DNA from: Roseibacillus persicicus
GTDB lineage: Bacteria; Verrucomicrobiota; Verrucomicrobiia; Verrucomicrobiales; Akkermansiaceae
Assembly: GCF_014651675.1 (NCBI RefSeq)
Contig: NZ_BMXI01000024.1
Coordinates: forward strand, 1-48,159
DNA: 48,159 nt
Reading direction: 5' to 3'
Positions 35,939-44,101 of the stretch are shown here, piece after piece. How positions within the stretch are numbered: position 1 is the first letter of the stretch; every line of letters starts with the position of its first letter. The notes below the pieces were generated by a model, which was not told the origin of the DNA, ran no database searches, and saw only the letters and a list, made by a program, of their open reading frames with translations. The translations under genes and the position numbers were made by a program.

Positions 35939-38214
35939 TCCACCAAGACGCCTCTTCTGAAGTTCGCGAAACCAAACTCGAAACCATCTCCTGCGACTTC
36001 GTCGTCATCGGCGGCGGCCTCGCCGGAACTTGCGCTGCCATCTCTGCCGCCCGCCAAGGCATTCAAGTCACCCTCGTGCAAGACCGCCCCGTCCTCGGTG
36101 GCAACGCCTCCTCCGAAGTCCGCCTCTGGTCCCTCGGAGCCACTTCCCACATGGGCAACAACAACCGCTTCTCCCGCGAAGGCGGACTCGTCGACGAAAT
36201 CCTCGTCGAAAACACTTTCCGCAACAAAGAAGGCAACGTCCTCATCTTTGACACCATTCTGTTAGAAAAGGTTAAAAACGAACCCAACATCCGCCTTCTC
36301 CTCAACACCGCCGCCCACACCGTCGAGAAGTCCGACCCGAACACCATCTCACGCGTCCACGCTTTCTGCAGCCAGAATTCCACCCGCTACACCCTCGAAG
36401 CTCCCCTCTTCTGCGACGCTTCCGGTGATGGCATCGCCGCTTTCCAGGCCGGTGCCGCCTTCCGCATGGGAGCCGAAGATGGCAGCGAGTTCGACGAAGG
36501 CTTCGCTCCCGACGATTCCTACGGTGAGCTCCTCGGCCACACAATTTACTTCTACAGCAAGGACCTCGGCAAACCCGTCTCCTACACCGCCCCCGAATTC
36601 GCTCTCAAGGACATCACCCAGCTTCCCCGCTTCCGAAACATCGACGTCCACGACCACGGCTGCAAATTCTGGTGGCTCGAATACGGTGGCCGCCGTGACA
36701 CTGTCCACGAAACCGAGGAAATCAAATGGGAGCTCTGGAAAGTGGTCTACGGCGTCTGGGACTACATCAAAAACTCCGGCAAATTCCCCGAAGCCGAAAC
36801 CATGACTCTCGAGTGGGTCGGCACCATCCCCGGCAAACGCGAAAGCCGTCGCTTCGAAGGCGATTACATGATCAGCCAGAAAGACGTCATCGACCAAATC
36901 GAACACCACGACGCCATCTCCGCCGGTGGATGGTCCCTCGACCTTCACCCCGCCGACGCCGTCTACTCCGAACAACCCGGCTGCAACCAATGGCACTCCA
37001 AGGGTGTCTACGGCCTCCCCTACCGCTGTCACTACAGCCGCAACGTTTCCAACCTCTTCCTCGCGGGTCGCATCATCAGCTCGTCCCACGTGGCCTTCGG
37101 TTCTACGAGAGTGATCCTCACCTGCGGACACGGAGGAGTCGCCGTCGGAGCCGCTGCCGCCCAGTGCATCCACGAAAACAAAAAGCCCGCCGACCTCCTC
37201 GAACCGTCTTCTCTCAAGACTCTCCAAAACACCCTGAACATCACCGGTCAAAGCATCCCCGGCATTCCCATCGAGGACTCTTCCGACTTGGTCCTAACGG
37301 CTCAGCTCTCCGCCTCGTCCACCCTCGCCCTCACGGAAATCCCCGCCAACGACCAGTGGCTCCCACTCGAATATCCCGTCGCTCAACTCCTTCCCTTTCA
37401 GGCTGACACCAAGGTCAAAGTCACCGCCACCATCCGTGCAAAAAAGAACGCCACCATCAAAGTCGCCCTCCGCACCGCTGAGAAGCCCTACAACTACACC
37501 CCCGACCTGACTCTCGAAGAATTCGAACACGCCGTCACCGCCGGAACCCAGACCATCACCACCGAGTTCACCCAAACTCTCGGCGAAGCGAAATACGCCT
37601 TCCTCTGCTACTACGGAGACCCTGACATCGAAATCCAAACCAGTGCCGTCCTCGCCACCGGGCTCGTCTCCGTCCAAAAGAAATTTAACAAAGCGGTCTC
37701 CAACGACGGCGAACAAATTCCGCCCGAAGGCATCGGCATCGACCGCTTCGAATTCTGGGTCCCCAACCGCCGCCCCGCCGGCCAAAACCTCGCCCTCCGA
37801 CTCGACCCTGCCCTCCCGGCCTACAGTTTGGAGCACCTGAAAAACGGTTACACTAAACCTTGGATCGCATCCAACGCCTGGGCTGCCGACCTTTCCGACG
37901 AAAAACCGCGAATCGACCTCGCTTGGGAATCACCGCAGACCATTTCAAAAATCACCCTCTACTTCGACACCGACTACGACCACGCCATGGAAACCTCCCA
38001 GTGGGGTCACCCCGAGAACCTCATGCCTCACTGCGTTCGCAGCTACCGCATCCTCGATGAACACGGCACCGTCCTCCATTCCTGCGAAGCGAACCACCAG
38101 ACTATTAACCGCATCGCTCTCGACTCCCCCGTCACCACTTCGAAGCTCACCCTCGAAATCGACCACCCCTCCGCAACCGTCCCCGCCGCCCTCTTCAAAA
38201 TCTCATGCCACTAA
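35935..38214 (+). CDS. FAD-dependent oxidoreductase with C-terminal beta-sandwich
   Basis: 759 residues. The N-terminal FAD-binding Rossmann motif is VVIGGGLAGTCAAISAARQG (glycines at 26-31). RPVLGGNASSEVR and DASGDGIAAFQAGA follow, as in the FAD_oxidored family. The second half (about 435-759) lacks FAD motifs. It contains a beta-rich part and a discoidin-like end (RIDLAWESPQTISKITLYFD). No signal peptide is seen. It could oxidise a sugar or sugar derivative; the reaction is unknown. It is coupled to the symporter and followed by the GH2 gene with 10 nt overlap if the first ATG is used. Confidence 0.87.
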   Translation: MIHQDASSEVRETKLETISCDFVVIGGGLAGTCAAISAARQGIQVTLVQDRPVLGGNASSEVRLWSLGATSHMGNNNRFSREGGLVDEILVENTFRNKEGNVLIFDTILLEKVKNEPNIRLLLNTAAHTVEKSDPNTISRVHAFCSQNSTRYTLEAPLFCDASGDGIAAFQAGAAFRMGAEDGSEFDEGFAPDDSYGELLGHTIYFYSKDLGKPVSYTAPEFALKDITQLPRFRNIDVHDHGCKFWWLEYGGRRDTVHETEEIKWELWKVVYGVWDYIKNSGKFPEAETMTLEWVGTIPGKRESRRFEGDYMISQKDVIDQIEHHDAISAGGWSLDLHPADAVYSEQPGCNQWHSKGVYGLPYRCHYSRNVSNLFLAGRIISSSHVAFGSTRVILTCGHGGVAVGAAAAQCIHENKKPADLLEPSSLKTLQNTLNITGQSIPGIPIEDSSDLVLTAQLSASSTLALTEIPANDQWLPLEYPVAQLLPFQADTKVKVTATIRAKKNATIKVALRTAEKPYNYTPDLTLEEFEHAVTAGTQTITTEFTQTLGEAKYAFLCYYGDPDIEIQTSAVLATGLVSVQKKFNKAVSNDGEQIPPEGIGIDRFEFWVPNRRPAGQNLALRLDPALPAYSLEHLKNGYTKPWIASNAWAADLSDEKPRIDLAWESPQTISKITLYFDTDYDHAMETSQWGHPENLMPHCVRSYRILDEHGTVLHSCEANHQTINRIALDSPVTTSKLTLEIDHPSATVPAALFKISCH

Positions 38215-41200
38215 ATTTCATGCGCTCACTCCTCATCCTCCTCATCCTCCTCGCCACCCTCTCCCTCGTCTCAACTGCTTGGGGAACTGAGCAAACTGAG
38301 GAAAAACTGCCTCTGAATGGCGACTGGAAGTTCTACGCCATCTACGGCGAAGGCTCGAACTACATGCAGATTCAGGAATCGGAGACGGACCTTGTCATCG
38401 ACAACAAGAATCCGAATGTCGAAGCGAAGGGATCCTGGCGAAGCTTGCAACAGGGAGAGCGAAATTCGAAATTCTATGGCGAGGACTACCAGCAGCACTC
38501 CTTCACGCTAACAAGCCTGAAGGGAGGGAACAAAGAAGACGATTCCTACTTCCGGTTTTATCCCAAGTTCGAAAAGTCGGGCTACTACGAAGCCTTCAAC
38601 TTCTATCCTTTCGCCTCCCACCTAACTACCCAATACAACGTAAAGCACGCCGGAGGAATCACGACCCAATACCTGAGCCAACGCGTCTTCTGCAACGAAT
38701 GGAACAGCCTGGGCATTTACCGCTTCGACAAGGATGAGGAAAACTATGTCGAGCTCACCGCGATTGTCAGCGGAGCGGTGGCCGCAGACGCGGTGATGTT
38801 CCGCGAGATTTCCGAAGAGAAATATCTCCAGGCCAAGCAGGAGCCGGATCAGGTCTATCGTCGCGACTTTGATGATGCAGACTGGCACGATTTGGAAGTC
38901 CCCGGGCACTGGGGCATGCTCAATGAGTTTTCAAACTACACCGGAAAAGCCTGGTATCGAAGGACGATCGAGCTTCCTGATGATTGGAAGAAGCAACCCG
39001 ACGAGAGATATTATTTGAAGTTCGGCGGGGTCTATCACCTGTCCACCGTTTATCTGAATGGAAAGCTTATCGGCAAGCAACGAGGCGGTTTCACTCCCTT
39101 CGAGTTTGATGTCACCGATGCCTTGGACTTTGACGGAAAAAACGTGCTCGCGGTTCAAGTTGATAACAGTGCGGTCGTAGGTGCGACCTGGAACTGGGGC
39201 GGCATCATTCGTGATGTCAGTCTCACGAAGAATCACGACGTCCGCATCGACTACCAATACATTTACGCCGAGCCCGACCTCACAACTGGAGCCGCAAAAC
39301 TGACGCTCAAGGTGCGGATTGAGAACAATTCTTCCGAAACAAGGACCATCAAGGTCGACTCCCGAATTAAGGACGGCGAGGAAATTGCTGCTTTGAAAGG
39401 CTCCATCCAAATCGAACCGAACTCGCAGGAGGATGTGGTGTTAGAGACTGTGCTCGATCCTTCCTTGGTTAAACTCTGGCACTTTGATCACCCCAAGCTG
39501 TATCAAATCGAAACCACGATTTCCGAAAGCGAAAAACTCCTGCACCGCAAAGACGATCACTTCGGTATTCGAAAAGTCGAGCTCACCGATTCCCAGCTGC
39601 TCCTGAACGGCGAACCGGTGCGTCTGGCTGGATACAACCGGGTGAGTGAGCACCGCTACTGGGGCTCATCCGAGCCGCTGCATGTGTTGGAAGAAGACGT
39701 CGACCTCATGAAAGAAGCCGGCGCCAACTTCATGCGAATCATGCACGGGACCCAAGACAAAAAGCTCTTCGACGTCTGCGACCGAAAAGGAATTCTGATC
39801 TTCGAGGAAGCGAATGTGCGGGACTTGGACAACGACGAGTTTCGAGCCAACTACTATCCCGTTGCTCAGCTGGAGAAAGAGAAAGGAATCACTCTCAACC
39901 CGGAGGAAGAGGAGATCCTCATCCTCGACGAACCCTACGTGAAGCTTCGGGATGAGCATGGCGCTGAGGTCACCGAGAAGAACTATTTCCTTTCGAAATA
40001 TTGGCTCAAGGGAATGATCGAGCGCGATCTCAACCACCCCTGCATCATCGGCTGGAGTGTCGGCAACGAGCTGAACAACCATTTCGAATACGGGAAGGCA
40101 GCCATGGCCTACGTCAAGGAAGAGCTCGACCCCTATCGCCTCGTTACCTGCGTGAGCAACTCCGGGCAAAAGGAGGAATACACCCCCGAGACGGACCCCA
40201 ACACCTTCGTCGATCTCATCATGCACAACATGTATCGCTGGCAGGGTGAACCGCAGGAGATCTTGAACACACTCCGGACGAAGTGGCCGGACAAGCCCGT
40301 CTTTATCTCCGAGTTTGGATTCGACCCCTTTCCTTCGACTGCGCTCGACGGCGATAAGGAGATTTTCTCCGAGTGGACGAACAACTTCCGCGACAAAAAC
40401 GAGTTCGTGATCGGAACTTCGATGTGGACCTTCAATGACTACCGCAGCGCCTATGCCGGAACCACCGCCGAGGAAAATCGCGTCTGGGGCGTCATCAATT
40501 CTTGGCGCCAGAAGCGACGCTTGTTCGACCGCATCAAGAAGGAGCACGCCTCGGTTAAAGGAATTGAAGTGAGCAATCTCAATCTCGAAACAGGAACTGC
40601 CGATGTCAGCATGCCAATTCGTGGCGAGCGGGATTACCCAAGCCATGCCATGCGTGGCTACAAGTTGCGCTACCAGTTTACGGACACGAAAGGAAAGGTG
40701 ACTTTTAGCGATGCCATTGCCCTTCCGGACATCCAGCCGACGGACGGCGAGTGGAATGGCTCCATCAAATGGGAGGGCGACCAGTCCGACGCCTTGGACC
40801 TCACGCTGAGCCTCATCGCTCCCACCCAATACTCGCGACTCGACCAGACGATCTCATTTCAAAACGCACTCACTCCAGAGATTTCCGAGGTCCTTCCTGG
40901 CAAAAATTCCGTCAGAGTTCTCTTCGATGCCGTGCCCAATGCGACCGAATACTTTGTGACCTACGAAGGCTCAGATGGCGAAGTTCACGAATCCTACAAG
41001 ACCATCGAGAATCGCATCGACGTGGAAGGTTTAGAAGAAGGGAAAAGTTACTCCTTCCGCTTGCTCGCCCTCAACGACAAGGGAAACAGCGAGCCCTCGA
41101 CGGCGGTCAAGGCAACGGTCGGAAAAAACGAACTTCCTCCCATCATCTGGGACTCCTTCATCACAGGCGACAAGCTCGTGATTGGTTATTCCAGTGACTT

Positions 41201-41390
41201 TGACGATGGCGACTACACCGTGAAATATGGCGCATCTCAAGATAACCTGAATCAGGAGTTTGTCTCCAATGTGAGAGGCATGATGTCCATCGACTTGCAA
41301 GGCCAAGACGAGGTTTTCTTCAAAATGAAGCGCGGTGTTGAGTCTGGCGAAAGCCACTGGTCGGAGACCGTCAAAGCAACCCGACGCTAA
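38205..41390 (+). CDS. Secreted glycoside hydrolase family 2 enzyme with additional N- and C-terminal domains
   Basis: 1061 residues. The ATG at 38205 overlaps the previous gene by 10 nt. A second ATG at 38220 starts the signal peptide directly (RSLLILLILLATLSLVS). The first 230 residues form an extra beta-rich domain that interrupts a sugar-binding-like start (LPLNGDWKFYAIYG). GH2 proper follows: FGGVYHLSTVYLNGKLIG, ATWNWGGIIRDVSL, HPCIIGWSVGNELNNHF with acid/base E622, and VFISEFGFDPF with nucleophile E703. C-terminal domains are FN3-like (VRVLFDAVPNATEYFVTYEG). It probably acts as an exo-beta-glycosidase (galactosidase or glucuronidase type). Codon use is more mixed than in the neighbours, so it may have a different history. 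Confidence 0.92.
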   Translation: MPLNFMRSLLILLILLATLSLVSTAWGTEQTEEKLPLNGDWKFYAIYGEGSNYMQIQESETDLVIDNKNPNVEAKGSWRSLQQGERNSKFYGEDYQQHSFTLTSLKGGNKEDDSYFRFYPKFEKSGYYEAFNFYPFASHLTTQYNVKHAGGITTQYLSQRVFCNEWNSLGIYRFDKDEENYVELTAIVSGAVAADAVMFREISEEKYLQAKQEPDQVYRRDFDDADWHDLEVPGHWGMLNEFSNYTGKAWYRRTIELPDDWKKQPDERYYLKFGGVYHLSTVYLNGKLIGKQRGGFTPFEFDVTDALDFDGKNVLAVQVDNSAVVGATWNWGGIIRDVSLTKNHDVRIDYQYIYAEPDLTTGAAKLTLKVRIENNSSETRTIKVDSRIKDGEEIAALKGSIQIEPNSQEDVVLETVLDPSLVKLWHFDHPKLYQIETTISESEKLLHRKDDHFGIRKVELTDSQLLLNGEPVRLAGYNRVSEHRYWGSSEPLHVLEEDVDLMKEAGANFMRIMHGTQDKKLFDVCDRKGILIFEEANVRDLDNDEFRANYYPVAQLEKEKGITLNPEEEEILILDEPYVKLRDEHGAEVTEKNYFLSKYWLKGMIERDLNHPCIIGWSVGNELNNHFEYGKAAMAYVKEELDPYRLVTCVSNSGQKEEYTPETDPNTFVDLIMHNMYRWQGEPQEILNTLRTKWPDKPVFISEFGFDPFPSTALDGDKEIFSEWTNNFRDKNEFVIGTSMWTFNDYRSAYAGTTAEENRVWGVINSWRQKRRLFDRIKKEHASVKGIEVSNLNLETGTADVSMPIRGERDYPSHAMRGYKLRYQFTDTKGKVTFSDAIALPDIQPTDGEWNGSIKWEGDQSDALDLTLSLIAPTQYSRLDQTISFQNALTPEISEVLPGKNSVRVLFDAVPNATEYFVTYEGSDGEVHESYKTIENRIDVEGLEEGKSYSFRLLALNDKGNSEPSTAVKATVGKNELPPIIWDSFITGDKLVIGYSSDFDDGDYTVKYGASQDNLNQEFVSNVRGMMSIDLQGQDEVFFKMKRGVESGESHWSETVKATRR

Positions 41391-41432
41391 CAAGGTGTCC
41401 TCGCAAATCACTCTTCTCTCAAATCAAGAATC

Positions 41433-43325
41433 ATGAAAACACTCGCACTCCTGCTTCTCACCACCCTCTCCCTCTTCGCCTCCCAAACAGGTCAATGGAC
41501 CCAGTCCCTCGACGGCGAGTGGCGTTTCACCAAAGTCTTCAACCCTAGCGAAGACGACTGGTCCCCGATCACCGTCCCAGGCAACTGGGACTCCACCGAG
41601 GAACACAAGGACCACCGTGGCATCGGCTGGTATCAGCGCGAGTTTACCCCCGACTCATCCCTCCAAAACAAACCCCTCCGCCTCCGCTTCGAAGCCGTCT
41701 ACCACGAGGCCGAAGTCTTCCTGAACGGCGAGCGCCTCGGCTCCCACATCGGCGGCTACACCCCCTTCGAATTCGAAGTCACCGAGAAAGTCATCTTCAA
41801 CCAGCCCAACATCCTCACCGTCCGCGCCGATAACACCTACCAACGCGGTGCTTGGTGGCCATGGGGTGGCATTAGCCGAAGCGTCAACCTCATCGCCAAC
41901 AATCCTCTCCGCCTCGTCTGGCAACACATCCGCACCGAACCCGATCTCGAAGCGGGCACCGCCGAAGTCTTCGTCAAATACCGCATCGAAAACAAAACCG
42001 ACGCCGAAACCATCACCCTTCTGAACTCCACTCTCCCCGGCGATTCTGTTCCTCGCCTCAAGACATGGGTGAAAGTCGCACCCAACAGCACCAAGGACCG
42101 CGAAGTCTCATTCACTCTTTCCAAAGACGAAGTCCGCCTCTGGCACTTCGACTTCCCCGAGCTCTACACCCTCAACACCGAACTCCTTTTCGGAGGCAAA
42201 CTCCAACACGCCATCAGCGACCGCTTCGGTATCCGCAAAATCGAAGTTACCCCTACGTCCTTCCTTCTCAATGGCGAATCGGTCCGCCTCGTCGGCTTCA
42301 ACCGCGTCTCCGACGACCACGGCCCCTCGGGCAACACCGAACCCATCGAACTTCTCCGCAAGGACATCGACCTCATGAAACAAGCGGGCTGCAACATGAC
42401 CCGCATCATGCACTACCCCCAGCACCCTGACCTCCTCCGTCTCTGCGACGAAAAAGGCATCCTCCTCATCTGCGAAATTCCCGTCTGGCAACACGACCCA
42501 CAAATCATTCGCGACAACCCCCTCACCAAGCAGTGGCTCACCGAGATGATCCACCGCGACTACAACCACCCTTCCATCATCGGCTGGAGCGTCGGCAATG
42601 AAATGTATGACTTCTACCCCTACGCCATCAGCATGATGAGTTTCATTCGCAAGGAGCTCGACCCTCACCGCCTCGTCTCCTACGTCAGCCACCTCGCCTT
42701 CCAAAAACAAGGTGCCGACGAGCCCATCAACGAAACCGACATCGCCCTCATCAACTTCTATAACAACTGGGCCGGCTTCACCGAAATCGTCTCCGAACGC
42801 TGGCCGGACAAAGCCATCTTTGTCTCCGAATTCGGGCACAAACAGGAAAAGCCCAACGGCCACTTCATGGATGGCTTCGAAGAGATGTGGCACAAGCTCA
42901 CCACCGACCGACCCCGCCTCGTCGGCGTCTCCCTCTGGACCTTCAACGACTATCGCAGCGACTATAAAGGCACCCCCGAGCACGGCTACCGCACCTGGGG
43001 CGTCGTTGATGAAAAACGCAACCTCAAGCCCTGCTACTACACCATTCGTAAACTCTACAGCCCCCTCCAAGTCCTCAAGGTCGACAACGGCACCCTCACC
43101 GTCCAAACCCGCCAACCCACCCAGACCCCATCGTACCCGTTGCGCGGCTACAAAATCCTCTGGGAAAACGGCGAACTAGCCGGAGAACTCAAACTCCCCA
43201 CCCTCCACCCCGGCGACCCCGCCCACACCCAACAACTCCCTTCTGAAGCCGGTCCCACCCCTACTCTCCACCTCATTACCCCCCTCGGTTACAAAATCGA
43301 CGACACCAAGTTCAACCAGTCTTGA
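41433..43325 (+). CDS. Secreted glycoside hydrolase family 2 enzyme, compact form
   Basis: 630 residues with a signal peptide (KTLALLLLTTLSLFA). It has the standard GH2 order: sugar-binding domain (SLDGEWRFTKVFNPSEDDW, FEAVYHEAEVFLNGERLG), Ig-like domain, and TIM barrel. The barrel has IIGWSVGNEMYDFYP (acid/base E390) and IFVSEFGHKQE (nucleophile E466). It lacks the extra domains of the preceding GH2. It follows that gene by 42 nt and is probably in the same transcript. Codons are strongly C-ending, like the symporter and the oxidoreductase. Confidence 0.93.
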   Translation: MKTLALLLLTTLSLFASQTGQWTQSLDGEWRFTKVFNPSEDDWSPITVPGNWDSTEEHKDHRGIGWYQREFTPDSSLQNKPLRLRFEAVYHEAEVFLNGERLGSHIGGYTPFEFEVTEKVIFNQPNILTVRADNTYQRGAWWPWGGISRSVNLIANNPLRLVWQHIRTEPDLEAGTAEVFVKYRIENKTDAETITLLNSTLPGDSVPRLKTWVKVAPNSTKDREVSFTLSKDEVRLWHFDFPELYTLNTELLFGGKLQHAISDRFGIRKIEVTPTSFLLNGESVRLVGFNRVSDDHGPSGNTEPIELLRKDIDLMKQAGCNMTRIMHYPQHPDLLRLCDEKGILLICEIPVWQHDPQIIRDNPLTKQWLTEMIHRDYNHPSIIGWSVGNEMYDFYPYAISMMSFIRKELDPHRLVSYVSHLAFQKQGADEPINETDIALINFYNNWAGFTEIVSERWPDKAIFVSEFGHKQEKPNGHFMDGFEEMWHKLTTDRPRLVGVSLWTFNDYRSDYKGTPEHGYRTWGVVDEKRNLKPCYYTIRKLYSPLQVLKVDNGTLTVQTRQPTQTPSYPLRGYKILWENGELAGELKLPTLHPGDPAHTQQLPSEAGPTPTLHLITPLGYKIDDTKFNQS

Positions 43326-43379
43326 GAGAGAGTCCCATGAGTCCACAAAACAGGCTCCCTTGGGGTTCCAAAACTCAAC

Positions 43380-43734
43380 TCACGGCATCGACGGCACCAG
43401 CGGCGGCTCATACCCTGAATCCAAGGCTTTCTTCGGCACCGCCTCCTTGAAGAACCCGTCCCTCGCTTTGTGATACTTTTTATAAGGCATCAAACGGCAC
43501 GGGACATTGTGCTCATTCCACGCCTCCCACAGGCCGCGCAGACGCTTCGCCTCTCCCGCCTTTTTTTCTAACAAATCATCTGTCTCCGCGACATCATCCG
43601 GCAGATGATATAAGCATGGCCCCTTCCATGGCAGGTCCATAGCCCATATCATCGGCCATAAACACAATCACGTTGAGCCTCTCTCCAAAGGCCACCATAC
43701 CAGAAGTCGCCAAGCACATCAAAAGTCGTCTCAT
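43380..43734 (-). pseudogene. Gutted sulfatase: N-terminus joined out of frame to C-terminus
   Basis: From the ATG at 43734 the sequence reads MRRLLMCLATSGMVAFGER, then LNVIVFMADDMGYG, a sulfatase signal peptide and first metal motif. Right after it the sequence becomes the sulfatase C-terminus in another frame: PWKGPCLYHLPDDVAETDDL, then GLWEAWNEHNVPCRLM and a normal end at 43380. The whole catalytic core, including the Cys motif, is missing. It is a deletion derivative, not a functional gene. The minus-strand 43649-43960 frame in the same area is a shadow. Confidence 0.8.
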
Positions 43735-43755
43735 TACAAAAAAGTATGTCTCTGG

Positions 43756-43788
43756 AGGTCTTTGATTTGCATCCTAAAAGCCCATTCG
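43756..43788 (+). repeat. Duplicated leader sequence, copy 1
   Basis: AGGTCTTT (43756-43763) is followed by ATTTGCATCCTAAAAGCCCA and TTCG (43765-43788). This matches 22 of 24 positions of 46202-46225 before the sulfatase at 46246. Beyond the match, both copies continue with a C-rich stretch and then CTCCAT near the start position. Confidence 0.55.
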
Positions 43789-43825
43789 GCCCCAGCACTC
43801 CTCCATCAACGAGAAGGGGTGAGTG

Positions 43826-43879
43826 GAGTGGCCGTCTCGTCCACTCATCTTGATTAAAGGGTGGACGAGACGTCCACCC
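43826..43879. repeat. REP-like pair of palindromes
   Basis: Unit A (43826-43846) has arms GAGTGG and CCACTC around a GTCTC core. Unit B (43859-43879) has arms GGGTGGAC and GTCCACCC around GAGAC. The cores are inverted copies of each other, so the two units look like a head-to-head REP/BIME pair. No REP transposase is nearby. Confidence 0.6.
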
Positions 43880-44101
43880 CATTCGCGCGATCGCTTCAGC
43901 GAAAAGGTCTTTGCCGATTCTCTTCTCCTGTTTCAGACGACTTCTCCGTCGAAAAGACACGCTCTAGGCTAGGCTCTACAATAACTGACCGTGGTTCAGT
44001 GCCCACACCTCGGGGCACCAACTTCACCCCGCCCCCACCAACAGAAAACCAAAACCATTGGTGTTGCGCGACATGAATTTCCCCCTCTCAGACCTCTCAA
44101 C

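Larger units (their letters stand above)
43735..44101. other. Non-coding gap with repeats
   Basis: About 367 bases without a convincing gene. It holds the REP-like palindrome pair (43826-43879) and one copy of a duplicated leader (43756-43788). Near 43999-44018 lies a small hairpin GTGCCC-acacctcg-GGGCAC. Short open frames here have no coding character. Confidence 0.6.

Noticed and set aside
39666-40829. 387-codon frame antisense to the GH2 gene
   Set aside because: Shadow frame without motifs; GH2 catalytic residues are on the other strand.
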